Assembly (NCBI RefSeq): GCF_009734445.1
Contig: NZ_CP046457.1
Span: 62,001-126,000 of the forward strand
Direction of reading: 5' to 3'
From: Candidatus Syntrophocurvum alkaliphilum
Lineage (GTDB): Bacteria; Bacillota; Syntrophomonadia; Syntrophomonadales; Syntrophomonadaceae
DNA length: 64,000 nucleotides
In this document: positions 9,267-18,885 of the stretch, piece by piece
Layout of the letters: each line of letters begins with the position of its first letter
Numbering within the stretch: position 1 is the stretch's first letter
Notes under the pieces: generated by a model
Database searches by the model: none
What the model was told of the DNA's origin: nothing
Seen by the model: only the letters and a program-made list of their open reading frames with translations
Program-made: the position numbers and the translations under genes

Positions 9267-10118
9267 ATGGCTATAAATAAGATTGGAGTTTTAGGTGCTG
9301 GAACTATGGGGGCTGGCATTGCCCAAGTTTGTGTTGAAGCTGGATATACAGTTGTTTTGGTTGATATAGAGCAAAGTATGGTTGACCAAGGGCTGAAAGG
9401 GATATTTAAAAACTGGGACAAAGCAGTTTCTAAAGGTAAGAAAACTGAGGAAGATGTTGGCAAGTTTAAAGGTTTATTAACCAGTGCTACAGATAATAGT
9501 AATTTTAAAGATTGTGATATTGTAATCGAAGCAATTATAGAAAATATTGATATTAAGAAAAAAGTGATGAAAGGATTAGACGAGTTATGTAAAGCTGATA
9601 CCATTTTGGCGACAAATACATCAGCTCTAAGTATAACGGAAATTGCGGCCTCAACTAATCGCCCTGATAAAGTTGTCGGTATGCACTTCTTTAATCCGGT
9701 TACAGCTATGAAATTAGTTGAAGTTATACCTGGTGCAGAAACTTCTGAAGCAGTTGTTAATACAGTTGTTGAATTAAGCAACAACATTCGCAAAGAACCA
9801 GTGCCGGTTCAAGAATCACCTGGATTTATAGTTAATAGAGTATTAATTCCTTATATAAATGAAGCTGCAATTCTTTATCAAGAAGGTGCTGCTTCTGCTG
9901 AAGAAATTGATAAGGCGATGAAATTAGGAGCTAACATGCCTATGGGACCACTAGCTTTAGCAGACTTAATTGGTATAGATGTATGTTTGATGATTATGAA
10001 CTATTTCTGGAATGAATTTGGTGACTCCAAATATCGTCCTGCATTGTCACTTAAGCAAAAAGAAAGAGCTGGTCATTTAGGTAGAAAAACAGGCAAAGGA
10101 TTCTTTGATTACAATTAA
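9267..10118 (+). CDS. hbd: 3-hydroxyacyl-CoA (3-hydroxybutyryl-CoA) dehydrogenase, copy 2
   Basis: This complete 283-residue NAD-dependent dehydrogenase has the usual family length. The N-terminal Rossmann fold carries GVLGAGTMGAGIAQ (about 8-21); the NTSALSITE and MHFFNPV segments follow, then the C-terminal dimerisation domain. The ATG at 9267 follows GAGGAGGT. It oxidises 3-hydroxybutyryl-CoA or works in reverse. Bases 9425 to about 10111 are essentially identical to 1-687 of the window. In this copy thl does not follow; a short unrelated spacer leads to acd. A sigma-54 promoter at 8824 probably drives it. Confidence 0.96.
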   Translation: MAINKIGVLGAGTMGAGIAQVCVEAGYTVVLVDIEQSMVDQGLKGIFKNWDKAVSKGKKTEEDVGKFKGLLTSATDNSNFKDCDIVIEAIIENIDIKKKVMKGLDELCKADTILATNTSALSITEIAASTNRPDKVVGMHFFNPVTAMKLVEVIPGAETSEAVVNTVVELSNNIRKEPVPVQESPGFIVNRVLIPYINEAAILYQEGAASAEEIDKAMKLGANMPMGPLALADLIGIDVCLMIMNYFWNEFGDSKYRPALSLKQKERAGHLGRKTGKGFFDYN

Positions 10119-10296
10119 GATCTAAAATGTGCTAGCGCCTAGAAAGTGCGGATACCTGCGGTATTGTTATAATGATAATTGAACTATAAAAATAAAGTGG
10201 AATTTTATATATTGGATAAAACTATTTTCTGCATCTGTGGGGAAGACATAGCTGTAATTATTATTTAGATAAACAAAAAATGAGGAGGATTTATAA
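10119..10296 (+). other. Spacer replacing thl between the second hbd and acd copies
   Basis: In the first cluster thl fills this position. Here there are about 145 bases of unrelated AT-rich sequence with no credible gene. Homology to cluster 1 stops at the end of hbd and resumes at TAGATAAACA, which in cluster 1 is the very end of thl. The leftover thl stop region shows that thl was once present or that the acd copy was acquired with its flank. Confidence 0.7.
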
Positions 10297-11439
10297 ATGA
10301 ATTTTAGATTATCAGAAGAACATGAAATGTTTAGAAAAACATTTAGAGATTTTGCAGAAGGAGAAATAGAACCATCAGCTGCTGAACGTGATGAAGAAGA
10401 AAGATTTGATATGGATCTATTCCGCAAAATGGCTGATTTAGGCATGTGTGGATTACCGTGGGGAGAAGAGTACGGAGGAGTAGGATCTGACTTTCTAACT
10501 TATGTATTAGCGGTAGAAGAGCTTTCAAGAGTTTGCGGTTCTATGGGTGTTACTTTATCAGCTCACGTATCACTAGCTTCATGGCCAATTTGGAAATTTG
10601 GTACAGAAGAACAGAAACAAAAATATCTAGTGCCATTAGCTGAAGGGACTAAAATGGGGGCATTTGCAATTACTGAACCAACGGCTGGTAGTGATGCAGG
10701 TGGAACAAAAACAACTGCAGTACTAGATGGTGATGAATATGTCTTAAATGGAACCAAAGTATTTATAACAAATGCTTATTATGCTGAAACTTATGTTGTA
10801 ATAGCTAGGACAGGACCTAAGGATCTTGGACATAAGAGTATAAGTGCATTTATAGTTGAAAAAGATACTCCTGGCTTTAGCTTTGGTAAAAAAGAGGATA
10901 AGCTAGGTATAAGATCATCAGCTACCTATGAGTTAGTATTCGAAAACTGCCGCATTCCAAAGGAAAACCTTCTTGGTAAAGAAGGAGATGGATTTAAAAT
11001 TGGTATGATGATCCTAGATGGTGGAAGAAACGGAATTGCTGCTCAAGCAGTTGGAATAGCTCAAGGAGCATATGAATTTGCACTTAACTATTCAAAAGAT
11101 AGAGTTCAATTTGGAAAACCAATATCTAAACAACAGGCTATCCAATTCAAATTAGCTGATATGGCAACACAAATAGAAGCTGCAAGATTATTAACCTATC
11201 AAGCGGCTTGGTTAGAAAGTCAAGGATTGCCATATGGTAAAGAAAGTGCAATGGCAAAACTGTACGCGGGTGATGCTGCAATGGCAGTAACAACAGAAGC
11301 AGTACAGGTATTAGGAGGATATGGTTATTCTAGAGAATATCCAGTTGAAAGAATGATGAGAGATGCTAAGATTACACAAATTTATGAAGGTACAAATGAA
11401 ATTCAACGTGTAGTTATAGCAAGCAATATTTTGAAATAA
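10297..11439 (+). CDS. Acyl-CoA dehydrogenase (short-chain), copy 2
   Basis: A 380-residue FAD-dependent acyl-CoA dehydrogenase, the near-identical partner of 1941-3083. It has the same [14 protein letters not shown] segment and catalytic Glu364 in [11 protein letters not shown]. The one residue difference seen is Glu in YGKESAMAK. Base differences cluster in the last 200 bases and in the final three codons; most of the gene is identical including synonymous positions. A GAGGAGG site precedes the ATG. It is the last gene of the second cluster and ends before a strong hairpin. Confidence 0.93.
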   Translation: MNFRLSEEHEMFRKTFRDFAEGEIEPSAAERDEEERFDMDLFRKMADLGMCGLPWGEEYGGVGSDFLTYVLAVEELSRVCGSMGVTLSAHVSLASWPIWKFGTEEQKQKYLVPLAEGTKMGAFAITEPTAGSDAGGTKTTAVLDGDEYVLNGTKVFITNAYYAETYVVIARTGPKDLGHKSISAFIVEKDTPGFSFGKKEDKLGIRSSATYELVFENCRIPKENLLGKEGDGFKIGMMILDGGRNGIAAQAVGIAQGAYEFALNYSKDRVQFGKPISKQQAIQFKLADMATQIEAARLLTYQAAWLESQGLPYGKESAMAKLYAGDAAMAVTTEAVQVLGGYGYSREYPVERMMRDAKITQIYEGTNEIQRVVIASNILK

Positions 11440-11508
11440 TCGATATTAGATTGGTTGAATTAGGCTCAAAATCAGAATGTGTTATGCCGCCAATGCTCTT
11501 TTCATAAA

Positions 11509-11553
11509 GAGAACCCGCTGTAGGACGATTTCCTGCAGCGGGCTCTCATTTTT
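11509..11553. terminator. Hairpin terminator between acd copy 2 and the convergent regulator
   Basis: GAGA-CCCGCTG-AGGA pairs with TCCT-CAGCGGG-TCTC around a short loop, followed by ATTTTTG. A GC-rich stem in AT-rich DNA. It is suitably placed to end transcription of acd from the left and of the regulator gene from the right. Confidence 0.85.
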
Positions 11554-11559
11554 GTACTT

Positions 11560-13635
11560 TTAACGTGTTATGCCATATTTATGGACTTTACGAACTATAG
11601 TAGATTGGTTGACTTTTAGTGCTTGAGCTACTTGGTAACTTGTGCGGTATCGACTAAATGCATTTTCTAAGAGTTTTCGCTCTGTATTTTCTACTGCCTG
11701 TTGCAGAGGTATTATTTGTTTATCATCTTCTAACATGGTAGAAGATGTTTTTATATATGATGATGGCAAGTCATTAATATTAATAGTATTGTCTATGCTA
11801 GTGACCACTAATCTTTCTATTAAATTTTCTAATTCTCTTACATTGCCGGGCCAATTATATTCTATCAAATTGTTATAAACTTTATTATCAAGACGTTTTT
11901 TCATTCCATATTTCTGGTTAAATTCATTAATAAAGTAATTCATGAGTGCAGGAATATCTTCTCGTCGTTCACGCAAAGGTGGAACTGTTATTGGTATAAC
12001 ATTCAAGCGATAATATAGATCTAAACGAAATAGGTTTTTATCAACCATTGACATTAAATCTCGGTTGGTGCCAGCAATTATCCTAGTATTAACTTTTATA
12101 GGCTTTACTCCGCCAACTCGCATAATTTCTTTATCTTGCAAAACTCGAAGTAGTTTAACCTGCAGATTTAGTGGTAATTCACCTATTTCATCTAAAAATA
12201 ATATACCTCCTTGGGCTAGCTCGAACAAACCTACTTTGCCGTTTTTGTTAGCTCCAGTAAAAGCTCCTGCTTCATAACCAAATAGTTCTGACTCAAGCAA
12301 ATTCTCTGGGATAGCACCACAATTTAACCGAATAAAAGGGGTGTCATTTCGGTTGCTGTTAAAGTGTATAGTTTCTGCAATTAATTCCTTGCCCACACCA
12401 GATTCACCTTGAATCAAAACGGTTGAATCTACATCGGCTACTCGCATAGCCATATTTATAAGTTCTTTCATTTTTGTTGAATTCATAATTAGTTTACGGG
12501 AATTTTCGAGTTTCATTTGCTGTAATTCGGTTTTATAAAGTTCTTGTAAACCCTCTACCCTTTCGAGTCTGCGTTGTAGTTCATTTAATTCGGTTATGTC
12601 TCGAACGTTGGTAACTACTAAAATAATATTACCTTTTTCATCATAGATGGGATTACTAGTTACCAAAGCTTCCTTGCCAGTGCTAGCAGTCAAGGTGAGG
12701 GTAGCGCGATCTCCTGTTTCTAGTGCAACTAGGGTTCCGGATCGAGAAAAGACACCTCTGTCTACCAATTCTTTCATATTACGACCTACACATTGTTCTT
12801 GGGTAATTCCCATTATGCGTTCAAAACCTTTGTTGAGGCGCAGAGTATTAGCTTGGCCATCAGTTACATATAGTCCATCAAAGGAAGATTCAATGATAGC
12901 TTCTAATTCTCTGTTTAGACGTTTAGTATATTCAGATTTTTGTATCATTGTTTCGATTTCTGATATATCGCGCAGTACTAGTACTCGTCCTATTTGTTCC
13001 GAATCCCTATATACATTTTTGCGATAAGGGACATAGCTTAAACCGTTAAATGAAATTTTATTATCGGGATATGATATTTCTCCAGTTAACAGTTCTAGTA
13101 TTTCTTGATTTGGTATTACATTTTCAGCATGAGAATTTAAAGCTTTTGTTTCATTTATGTTAAAAGCCTTTGCAGCCCATTTATTAAAAATTTTAATAAT
13201 ATTATTATTATTAATAGCTATTACTGGATTATATACTGCATCCATAGTGGCTTTTATATTTTCTTTTTCATCTTTACGACGCTTTATATATACATTTATT
13301 ATATCTTTAGGTTCAATAACGCCCACAGGCAAACCGTTCTTTAAAACAATACCTGACTCTAATTGTCTATTATTATTAATTGAAAGCTTATCGTCATGGG
13401 CAAGAAAATAGCAATCACTTTGCATTATTTCTGGCACTCTAGTTTCTAAAGATGTGCCATTTAACATTGCATGTAGCAACAAATCTTTAGTTATGATTCC
13501 TATGCATTCATTACTGGAATCCAAAACTGGTGCTTTGGTTATACCGCGATCTAGCAATAAGCGAGAAGCTTCTTCTATAGTTTGCTCTGAGTATAAAAAT
13601 ACTGAATTAGGATTTACTGCTTCATATGCTTTCAT
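11560..13635 (-). CDS. Sigma-54-dependent transcriptional activator with CBS pair and two PAS domains
   Basis: This 691-residue enhancer-binding protein has, in order, a CBS-domain pair (about 1-118), PAS 1 (about 125-225), PAS 2 (about 242-350), the AAA+ sigma-54 interaction domain (about 383-615) and a C-terminal TyrR-like helix-turn-helix (about 650-691). Walker A is GESGVGKE (410-417), the sigma-54 contact loop is GAFTGA (457-462) and Walker B is LFLDEIGE (479-486). All the parts for ATP-driven opening of sigma-54 promoters are intact. There is no receiver domain, so it senses a small molecule: CBS pairs usually bind adenine nucleotides. It is paralogous to 14917-17016 and lies next to two clusters with sigma-54 promoters. 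Confidence 0.93.
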   Translation of the reverse strand: MKAYEAVNPNSVFLYSEQTIEEASRLLLDRGITKAPVLDSSNECIGIITKDLLLHAMLNGTSLETRVPEIMQSDCYFLAHDDKLSINNNRQLESGIVLKNGLPVGVIEPKDIINVYIKRRKDEKENIKATMDAVYNPVIAINNNNIIKIFNKWAAKAFNINETKALNSHAENVIPNQEILELLTGEISYPDNKISFNGLSYVPYRKNVYRDSEQIGRVLVLRDISEIETMIQKSEYTKRLNRELEAIIESSFDGLYVTDGQANTLRLNKGFERIMGITQEQCVGRNMKELVDRGVFSRSGTLVALETGDRATLTLTASTGKEALVTSNPIYDEKGNIILVVTNVRDITELNELQRRLERVEGLQELYKTELQQMKLENSRKLIMNSTKMKELINMAMRVADVDSTVLIQGESGVGKELIAETIHFNSNRNDTPFIRLNCGAIPENLLESELFGYEAGAFTGANKNGKVGLFELAQGGILFLDEIGELPLNLQVKLLRVLQDKEIMRVGGVKPIKVNTRIIAGTNRDLMSMVDKNLFRLDLYYRLNVIPITVPPLRERREDIPALMNYFINEFNQKYGMKKRLDNKVYNNLIEYNWPGNVRELENLIERLVVTSIDNTININDLPSSYIKTSSTMLEDDKQIIPLQQAVENTERKLLENAFSRYRTSYQVAQALKVNQSTIVRKVHKYGITR

Positions 13636-13718
13636 TTTGTATCCTTCTCTCCCTTTTTATATATATTTATACTAGCATAAATTAAATCCTAGCTCTAATG
13701 TATATTCTGAGAACTTTT

Positions 13719-14618
13719 CTATTTTCTATTTTCTAATCTTCTTATGCGGTCTTCTAAGTCAGGGTGTGTAGAAAACAACTCCCTGATTCCAGCTTTTCTT
13801 GCATTCTTTTTTCCCCCGTTTATTTTAAAGGTTTGAATTGCCTCTTGGTCAGTATCTACCTTATGAACAGAGCCTTGTAATGATTTTAAGGCTTTGAGCA
13901 TTTTTTGCTTTCCGGCTAATTGTGCCCCGGCATAATCAGCCGCATATTCTCTGTGCCTTGAAAAAGCCATAACTGCAATACTTCCTAATATAGATAATAA
14001 AATTTGGAAAACAATTATTGAAAGAAAATGAACAATGCCAGCCATTTCCCTGCGCACAAAAGTTGATGCAATATAAGCAAATATTCTTGATAAAAATACC
14101 ACGAAGGTATTAATTACTCCCTGGATTAGTGTCATTGTAACCATATCTCCATTAGCAACATGTGCAACCTCGTGAGCTAAAACTCCTTCAACTGCATCTC
14201 GGTTCATGTTGCTTAACAAACCCTGTGATACAGCTATTAATGAATTATTTCTAGAAGGACCAGTAGCAAATGCATTAATTTCCGATGATGGATAAATACC
14301 TACCTCAGGCATTTTATTTATGCCTGCCTGTTGAGCTAAACGATGTACTGTATTTACTAATTGGCTCTCCTGTGAATTTAGTCTATCATTAGGGTCAAGA
14401 ACCCTAACATTCATCATTTTCTTAGCCATCCACTTAGATATAAATAAAGAAATAATAGAACCACCAAAACCAATTACAGCAGCAAATATCAACAACTCAT
14501 AATACATAATTGCGCCTGTTTGATCGATATAACGATTAACTCCTAAAAGTGATGTGATTATAATTATAGTTGTTAGTACTAACATATTAACAAGTAAAAA
14601 AATTCCTATTCTCTTCAA
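13719..14618 (-). CDS. htpX: Membrane zinc metalloprotease HtpX
   Basis: A 299-residue M48-family protease for quality control of membrane proteins. Two N-terminal transmembrane helices (about 5-25 and 40-60) precede the catalytic domain. The zinc motif [10 protein letters not shown] is complete, and the downstream glutamate in [13 protein letters not shown] fits the third zinc ligand. Two more hydrophobic segments lie after the motif. A GGAGGT site precedes the ATG at 14618. It lies between the two sigma-54 activators, which may be accidental. No heat-shock operator was recognised. Confidence 0.94.
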   Translation of the reverse strand: MKRIGIFLLVNMLVLTTIIIITSLLGVNRYIDQTGAIMYYELLIFAAVIGFGGSIISLFISKWMAKKMMNVRVLDPNDRLNSQESQLVNTVHRLAQQAGINKMPEVGIYPSSEINAFATGPSRNNSLIAVSQGLLSNMNRDAVEGVLAHEVAHVANGDMVTMTLIQGVINTFVVFLSRIFAYIASTFVRREMAGIVHFLSIIVFQILLSILGSIAVMAFSRHREYAADYAGAQLAGKQKMLKALKSLQGSVHKVDTDQEAIQTFKINGGKKNARKAGIRELFSTHPDLEDRIRRLENRK

Positions 14619-14916
14619 CTTGTGTACCTCCTTTTAAAATATTATTTTTATTATTTTAGCATTTTATAGCTTGAAGTTGGAAAGTATGTAACTAATCTAT
14701 TTTTTATAACTTGTCCCAAGGATAAAAGATTAATATCTGTATAGATTAATATACAATAGAGGTGTACTGCGAATTGAGATGTTTATTAATGTTGGCAAAA
14801 CTGATAATGGATGATAAAATCAATGTGCAAACTTGGCTGTGATTTGTTTGTATATGGTTAAAATTTAAATTTATAGTTGTTGTTTAATGGTTGGTTGTGT
14901 TAGTGGGGGGGAACAG

Positions 14917-17016
14917 ATGAAAATTAAAGAGATCATGACTACTGATCTAATATTTTTAGATCCTAAAATGACTATAAAACAGGTAGCTCAAATTTTTATG
15001 GAAAACCATATTGACGGAGCACCTGTAATAAATAACGAAAAAAAGTTAATTGGAGTGCTAACGAAGAGTCATATTTTTAAACTCGTATCAGAAGCTTTGT
15101 CATTCGATACTTTAGTCGAAGATCTTATGATTAAAGAAGTAACTTTCTCAAGTCCGGAGGAAGAGATTGAGTATTTACTTAAGTACTCTAATGTTGGAAG
15201 ACTACCGGTTGTGGAAAACGATGAAGTTGTTGGATGGTGTACAAGGACAGACTTAGTAAAAGCTTTTTTTGAATCTCACAATGAAATGGTTCATGAGCTA
15301 CAAACTATAATGGATTCTACTCACAATTTAATTGTGGCAATTGATGAATTTGGTACAATTAAAACTTTTAATAAATCAGCTCAGAACGTGTTAGGGATTA
15401 GTGCAGAAGATATAAAAGGCAAGAATATTAAAGATGTATTTCCTAATAGTGAACTTTTAAAAGTAGTTGCTACAGGTGAAGCCCAGACTTTACAAAAAAT
15501 AGAACTTAACAACAGGTGGTTTATATCAAATAGAAGTCCGGTTAATAAAGATGGCAAAATCATTGGTGCGGTAGCAGTGTTGCAGGATATATCAGAAGTA
15601 GAGTTGATCTCACAAGAGTTAAAAAGCGTGAGAGAACTTAATAGGGAATTAGATGCAATTATAGATTCTTCATTTGACGGATTATATATTACTGATGGAA
15701 ATGGTCAGATTTTACGATTAAATAAAGCGATTGAAAGAATATCAGGTTTAAATAGTGAGGATTTTTCGAGGAAAGAGGATGATGGGCTTGTTGAAGATGA
15801 AGTTGTATCGAAATCTGTAACAGATGAAGTTTTAAAACAAAAAAAGCTTGTTACAATCATTCAACAAACTAAAGCAGGGAAAACAGCATTAGCAACAGGA
15901 AGTCCCATATTTGGAGAAGATGGCGAAATTGTCAGGGTAGTTGCAAATGTTAGAGATATAACAGAGCTTAATGAGCTTAAACAAAAACTTGAGCAAGCTG
16001 AAGAGATAAATAAGCATTACCAAAATCAATTAAAGGCATATAAAGGGCCGAAGCATGGTTATGATGACATAATATACTCGTCTCATAAAATGAAAGAGGT
16101 TTTGAATCTGGTTTCAGCTTTAGGTGAAGTTGATTCAACTATATTAATTACTGGTGAATCTGGTGTAGGAAAGGAAATTATTGCGGAAGCATTGTACAAA
16201 ACAAGTAACAGAAGTAATGGTCCTTTTATAAAGGTAAACTGTGGAGCAATTCCGGATAATTTATTAGAGTCAGAGTTATTTGGGTATGAGAGTGGGGCTT
16301 TCACAGGGGCTAAAAGAGGAGGGAAAATTGGTCTATTTGAACTAGCTAATAATGGAATGATATTTTTAGACGAAATAGGCGAATTATCTCTGCGTTTACA
16401 AGTAAAACTACTAAGGGTTCTTCAAAACAAAGAGATTGTAAGAGTGGGTGGCAATACCTCGATACCTATAAATATGAGAATAATAACAGCAACAAATCGC
16501 AATTTAGAAAAAATGGTAGAGGAGAGCACTTTTAGAGAAGATCTCTATTATCGATTAAATGTTATACCTATTCATATTCCACCACTTAGAGAAAGGAAAG
16601 AAGATATCCCTATACTTGTAACTCATTTCGTGGAGGAGTTTAATAATAAATATAATAAAAACAAATACTTTAGTCCTGAGGCATTAGATTCGTTACAAAA
16701 TTACTCATGGCCGGGTAATGTTAGGGAACTGGAAAACTATATTGAAAGACTGCTGGTAATAACACCAGGCAACAGGATAACATTACGTGATTTGCCTAGT
16801 AGTATTGGGAATAGGGTTGAGTTGCCATTTTCAAATGTTAGCATTGATGGTCTACCACCCTTAAAAGAAGCGGTTGAAACTGTTGAGAAATGCTTAATAG
16901 AACAAGCTTATAAAAAATTTAGAACTACTAGAAAAATGGCACAAGCTCTTCAAGTTAACGCTTCTACTATATCTCGAAAAGCTACTAAGTATAAGATTAA
17001 CCTTGGATCTGATTAA
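14917..17016 (+). CDS. Sigma-54-dependent transcriptional activator with CBS pair and two PAS domains, paralogue
   Basis: About 699 residues with the same architecture as 11560-13635: CBS pair (about 1-120), two PAS domains, AAA+ domain with GESGVGKE, GAFTGA and a FLDEIGE Walker B, and a C-terminal TyrR-like helix-turn-helix (RKMAQALQVNASTISRKATKY). I chose the ATG at 14917 because a GGGGGGGAAC ribosome binding site directly precedes it; an in-frame ATG at 14887 would add ten residues but lacks such a site. It is followed by the sigma-54 promoter of the thl-crt-bcd operon, making it the best candidate activator of that operon. Confidence 0.93.
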   Translation: MKIKEIMTTDLIFLDPKMTIKQVAQIFMENHIDGAPVINNEKKLIGVLTKSHIFKLVSEALSFDTLVEDLMIKEVTFSSPEEEIEYLLKYSNVGRLPVVENDEVVGWCTRTDLVKAFFESHNEMVHELQTIMDSTHNLIVAIDEFGTIKTFNKSAQNVLGISAEDIKGKNIKDVFPNSELLKVVATGEAQTLQKIELNNRWFISNRSPVNKDGKIIGAVAVLQDISEVELISQELKSVRELNRELDAIIDSSFDGLYITDGNGQILRLNKAIERISGLNSEDFSRKEDDGLVEDEVVSKSVTDEVLKQKKLVTIIQQTKAGKTALATGSPIFGEDGEIVRVVANVRDITELNELKQKLEQAEEINKHYQNQLKAYKGPKHGYDDIIYSSHKMKEVLNLVSALGEVDSTILITGESGVGKEIIAEALYKTSNRSNGPFIKVNCGAIPDNLLESELFGYESGAFTGAKRGGKIGLFELANNGMIFLDEIGELSLRLQVKLLRVLQNKEIVRVGGNTSIPINMRIITATNRNLEKMVEESTFREDLYYRLNVIPIHIPPLRERKEDIPILVTHFVEEFNNKYNKNKYFSPEALDSLQNYSWPGNVRELENYIERLLVITPGNRITLRDLPSSIGNRVELPFSNVSIDGLPPLKEAVETVEKCLIEQAYKKFRTTRKMAQALQVNASTISRKATKYKINLGSD

Positions 17017-17060
17017 AAGTTAAGTACATGTTAAATTAGCGTAAATTTTATACAAAAAAA

Positions 17061-17087
17061 TGTTGCGCACATGCAACAGCTGTTGCA
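17061..17087 (+). promoter_or_regulatory. TyrR-box-like dyads upstream of the sigma-54 promoter
   Basis: TGTTGC-N6-GCAACA (17061-17078) overlaps a perfect 16-base palindrome TGCAACAGCTGTTGCA (17072-17087). The TGTTGC half-site thus repeats after 20 bases, two helical turns. The six-base spacing resembles TyrR boxes, in line with the TyrR-like DNA-binding domain of the activator encoded just upstream. Related half-sites (GTTGCGTTGC, ACAAC) follow near 17159-17182. Confidence 0.65.
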
Positions 17088-17276
17088 GAAACAGAATAGA
17101 GTACTCTTAGTGCATTCATAATGCGTTTAATTGTTATAATAAAAAGAAACGACAAGAAGTTGCGTTGCATATTTACAACAGATTGTGAAAGCAAAAACGT
17201 GAAAAATTTAGGTAAAGAACAATTATATCCCCTATACTCATTAGCATTAATAATGTATTATATTAATTATTAAAAG

Positions 17277-17292
17277 TGGCACTAAACTTGCA
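17277..17292 (+). promoter_or_regulatory. Sigma-54 (-24/-12) promoter of the thl-crt-bcd operon
   Basis: TGGCACTAAACTTGCA is a full match to the TGGCAC-N5-TTGCA consensus, with the right GG-to-GC distance. It lies about 190 bases after the upstream dyads and about 310 bases before thl, so the transcript has a leader near 300 bases. That leader contains the palindrome TCTTCGCGAAGA (17321-17332) and no other clear element. Confidence 0.85.
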
Positions 17293-17599
17293 GTTATTAA
17301 TTTATATTTAGTGCTGGTATTCTTCGCGAAGACATTACCAATTCTAATCTTACTTAAATAATTACATAAACTCTATCAAGAATAAGGTAACAGGATATGG
17401 TTTTTGCTTCTAGATGCGTTTTTGCGAAATAGCAATAATATTTACAATAAGTGAAAAAACTATGTCTAGAGAATCTTAAACATTTGTTTCTTGTCGAGTT
17501 ATTATTTTTGTTGTTAATTATATTAATATTTTGTAAAATGTAAATTAGGTGGTAATGTCAAAATCAAGAAGATTTATTTAAAGAAAGGAGCTTGAAAAA

Positions 17600-18805
17600 A
17601 TGAGAGAAGTTGTAGTTGTTAGTGCTGGTAGAACAGCGATTGGAGCGTATGGAGGAAGTCTTAAAGGATTTAAGGCAGTTGATTTAGGTGCTATGGCTAT
17701 CAAAGAAGCAGTATCAAGAGCAGGCATTAGCCCAGAGCAAGTAGAGTACGTTTATATGGGACAAGTTGTGCCGGCTGGTTGTGGTCAAGTACCTGGCAGA
17801 CAAGCATCTCTAAAAGCTGGTATCCCTCAAGAAGTTCCCGCAGTTACTGTAAACAAAGTTTGTTCATCCGGAATCAAAACAATAGACATGGCATATCAAG
17901 CAGTACAAGCAGGAAGAGTTGATATTGCTGTAGCTGGTGGTATGGAAAGTATGACTAATGTACCTTTTGCATTACCTGATATGAGATGGGGAGCAAGAAT
18001 GGGTACTCCAAGTAAAAAGGCATTAGATTTAATGGTATGGGATGGACTATGGTGTGCAACTCATAACAAGCATATGGCAGTATTAGGCTCAGATACCTGT
18101 AAAGAATTTGGTATTCCTCGTGAAGATCAGGATAAATGGGCGACTCGCAGTCAAAACAAAGCTGAAGAAGGAATAGATGCAGGCAGATTAAAAGATGAAA
18201 TTTTCCCAGTAGAAATTAAAGGTAGAAAAGGTGCGGTAAACGTATTTGATACAGATGAGCAAATACGCAGAGGTTGCACATATGAAGCATTAGCAAAATT
18301 ACCTCCAGTTTTTGATCCAGAAGGAACTGTTACAGCAGGTAATGCACCAAGCATCAATGATGGAGCAGCTGCAGTAGTAGTTATGTCAAAAGAAAAAGCT
18401 GAAGAACTAGGGATTAAGCCATTATGGTCAATTCTTGGCTATGCTGAAGTATCTCAAGAACCTAAATATATAGCTACTGTTCCAGGACTATCCATCAAGA
18501 AAGTATTAGAGCAAACAGGATATAGTCTAGACCAAATGGATCTCATTGAAATTAATGAAGCATTTGCTGCAGTAGCATTAGTAAGTGGTAAAGGTATACT
18601 AGGTATGAGCTATGAGCAAATGGATGAAAAAGTAAATGTTAATGGTGGAGCTGTAGCATACGGCCATCCAATTGGTGCAAGTGGAGCACGTATTGCAATG
18701 ACATTAGCCTATGAACTAAAACGCCGTGGTGGTGGAATCGGTGTAACAGGCATTTGCTCCGGACAAGCACAAGGTGATGCAATGCTAATTAAAGTAGAAG
18801 CTTAA
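17600..18805 (+). CDS. thl: Acetyl-CoA acetyltransferase (thiolase), second type
   Basis: A 401-residue thiolase, first gene of a probable five- or six-gene operon. The nucleophile is Cys88 in NKVCSSG and the catalytic histidine His356 in GHPIGASG. The second catalytic cysteine, Cys386, sits in CSGQAQGD where most thiolases have CxGGGxG; the cysteine itself is kept. A GAAAGGAGC site precedes the ATG. The protein is clearly diverged from the thiolase at 736-1917, so it is not part of the recent duplication. The likely reaction is interconversion of acetoacetyl-CoA and two acetyl-CoA; a slightly different acyl substrate is possible. Confidence 0.93.
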   Translation: MREVVVVSAGRTAIGAYGGSLKGFKAVDLGAMAIKEAVSRAGISPEQVEYVYMGQVVPAGCGQVPGRQASLKAGIPQEVPAVTVNKVCSSGIKTIDMAYQAVQAGRVDIAVAGGMESMTNVPFALPDMRWGARMGTPSKKALDLMVWDGLWCATHNKHMAVLGSDTCKEFGIPREDQDKWATRSQNKAEEGIDAGRLKDEIFPVEIKGRKGAVNVFDTDEQIRRGCTYEALAKLPPVFDPEGTVTAGNAPSINDGAAAVVVMSKEKAEELGIKPLWSILGYAEVSQEPKYIATVPGLSIKKVLEQTGYSLDQMDLIEINEAFAAVALVSGKGILGMSYEQMDEKVNVNGGAVAYGHPIGASGARIAMTLAYELKRRGGGIGVTGICSGQAQGDAMLIKVEA

Positions 18806-18811
18806 ATTTTT

Positions 18812-18854
18812 AAAAGGATTGGCCCATTATATGTATAAATGGGTCAATCTTTTA
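18812..18854 (+). terminator. Imperfect hairpin between thl and crt, possible attenuator
   Basis: AAAAGGATTGGCCCATT pairs imperfectly with AAATGGGTCAATCTTTT and ends in a short T-run. Being inside the operon, it probably gives partial termination or protects the thl message, changing the ratio of thl to downstream genes. Confidence 0.55.
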
Positions 18855-18885
18855 ATAAACATTATTAAATAAAGGAGGTGAAAAA

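Noticed and set aside
9236-9793. A 185-codon minus-strand open frame opposite hbd copy 2
   Set aside because: It is a shadow of the highly conserved hbd gene; composition is low-complexity and no start signal is present.
10167-10445. A minus-strand open frame of 92 codons over the spacer and the start of acd copy 2
   Set aside because: It mostly mirrors acd in antisense, has no good ribosome binding site, and resembles no protein.
14790-14850. TTGGCAAAACTG and TTGGCTGTGA as sigma-54 promoters of the second activator gene
   Set aside because: Neither has GC at the required 12-base distance from GG.
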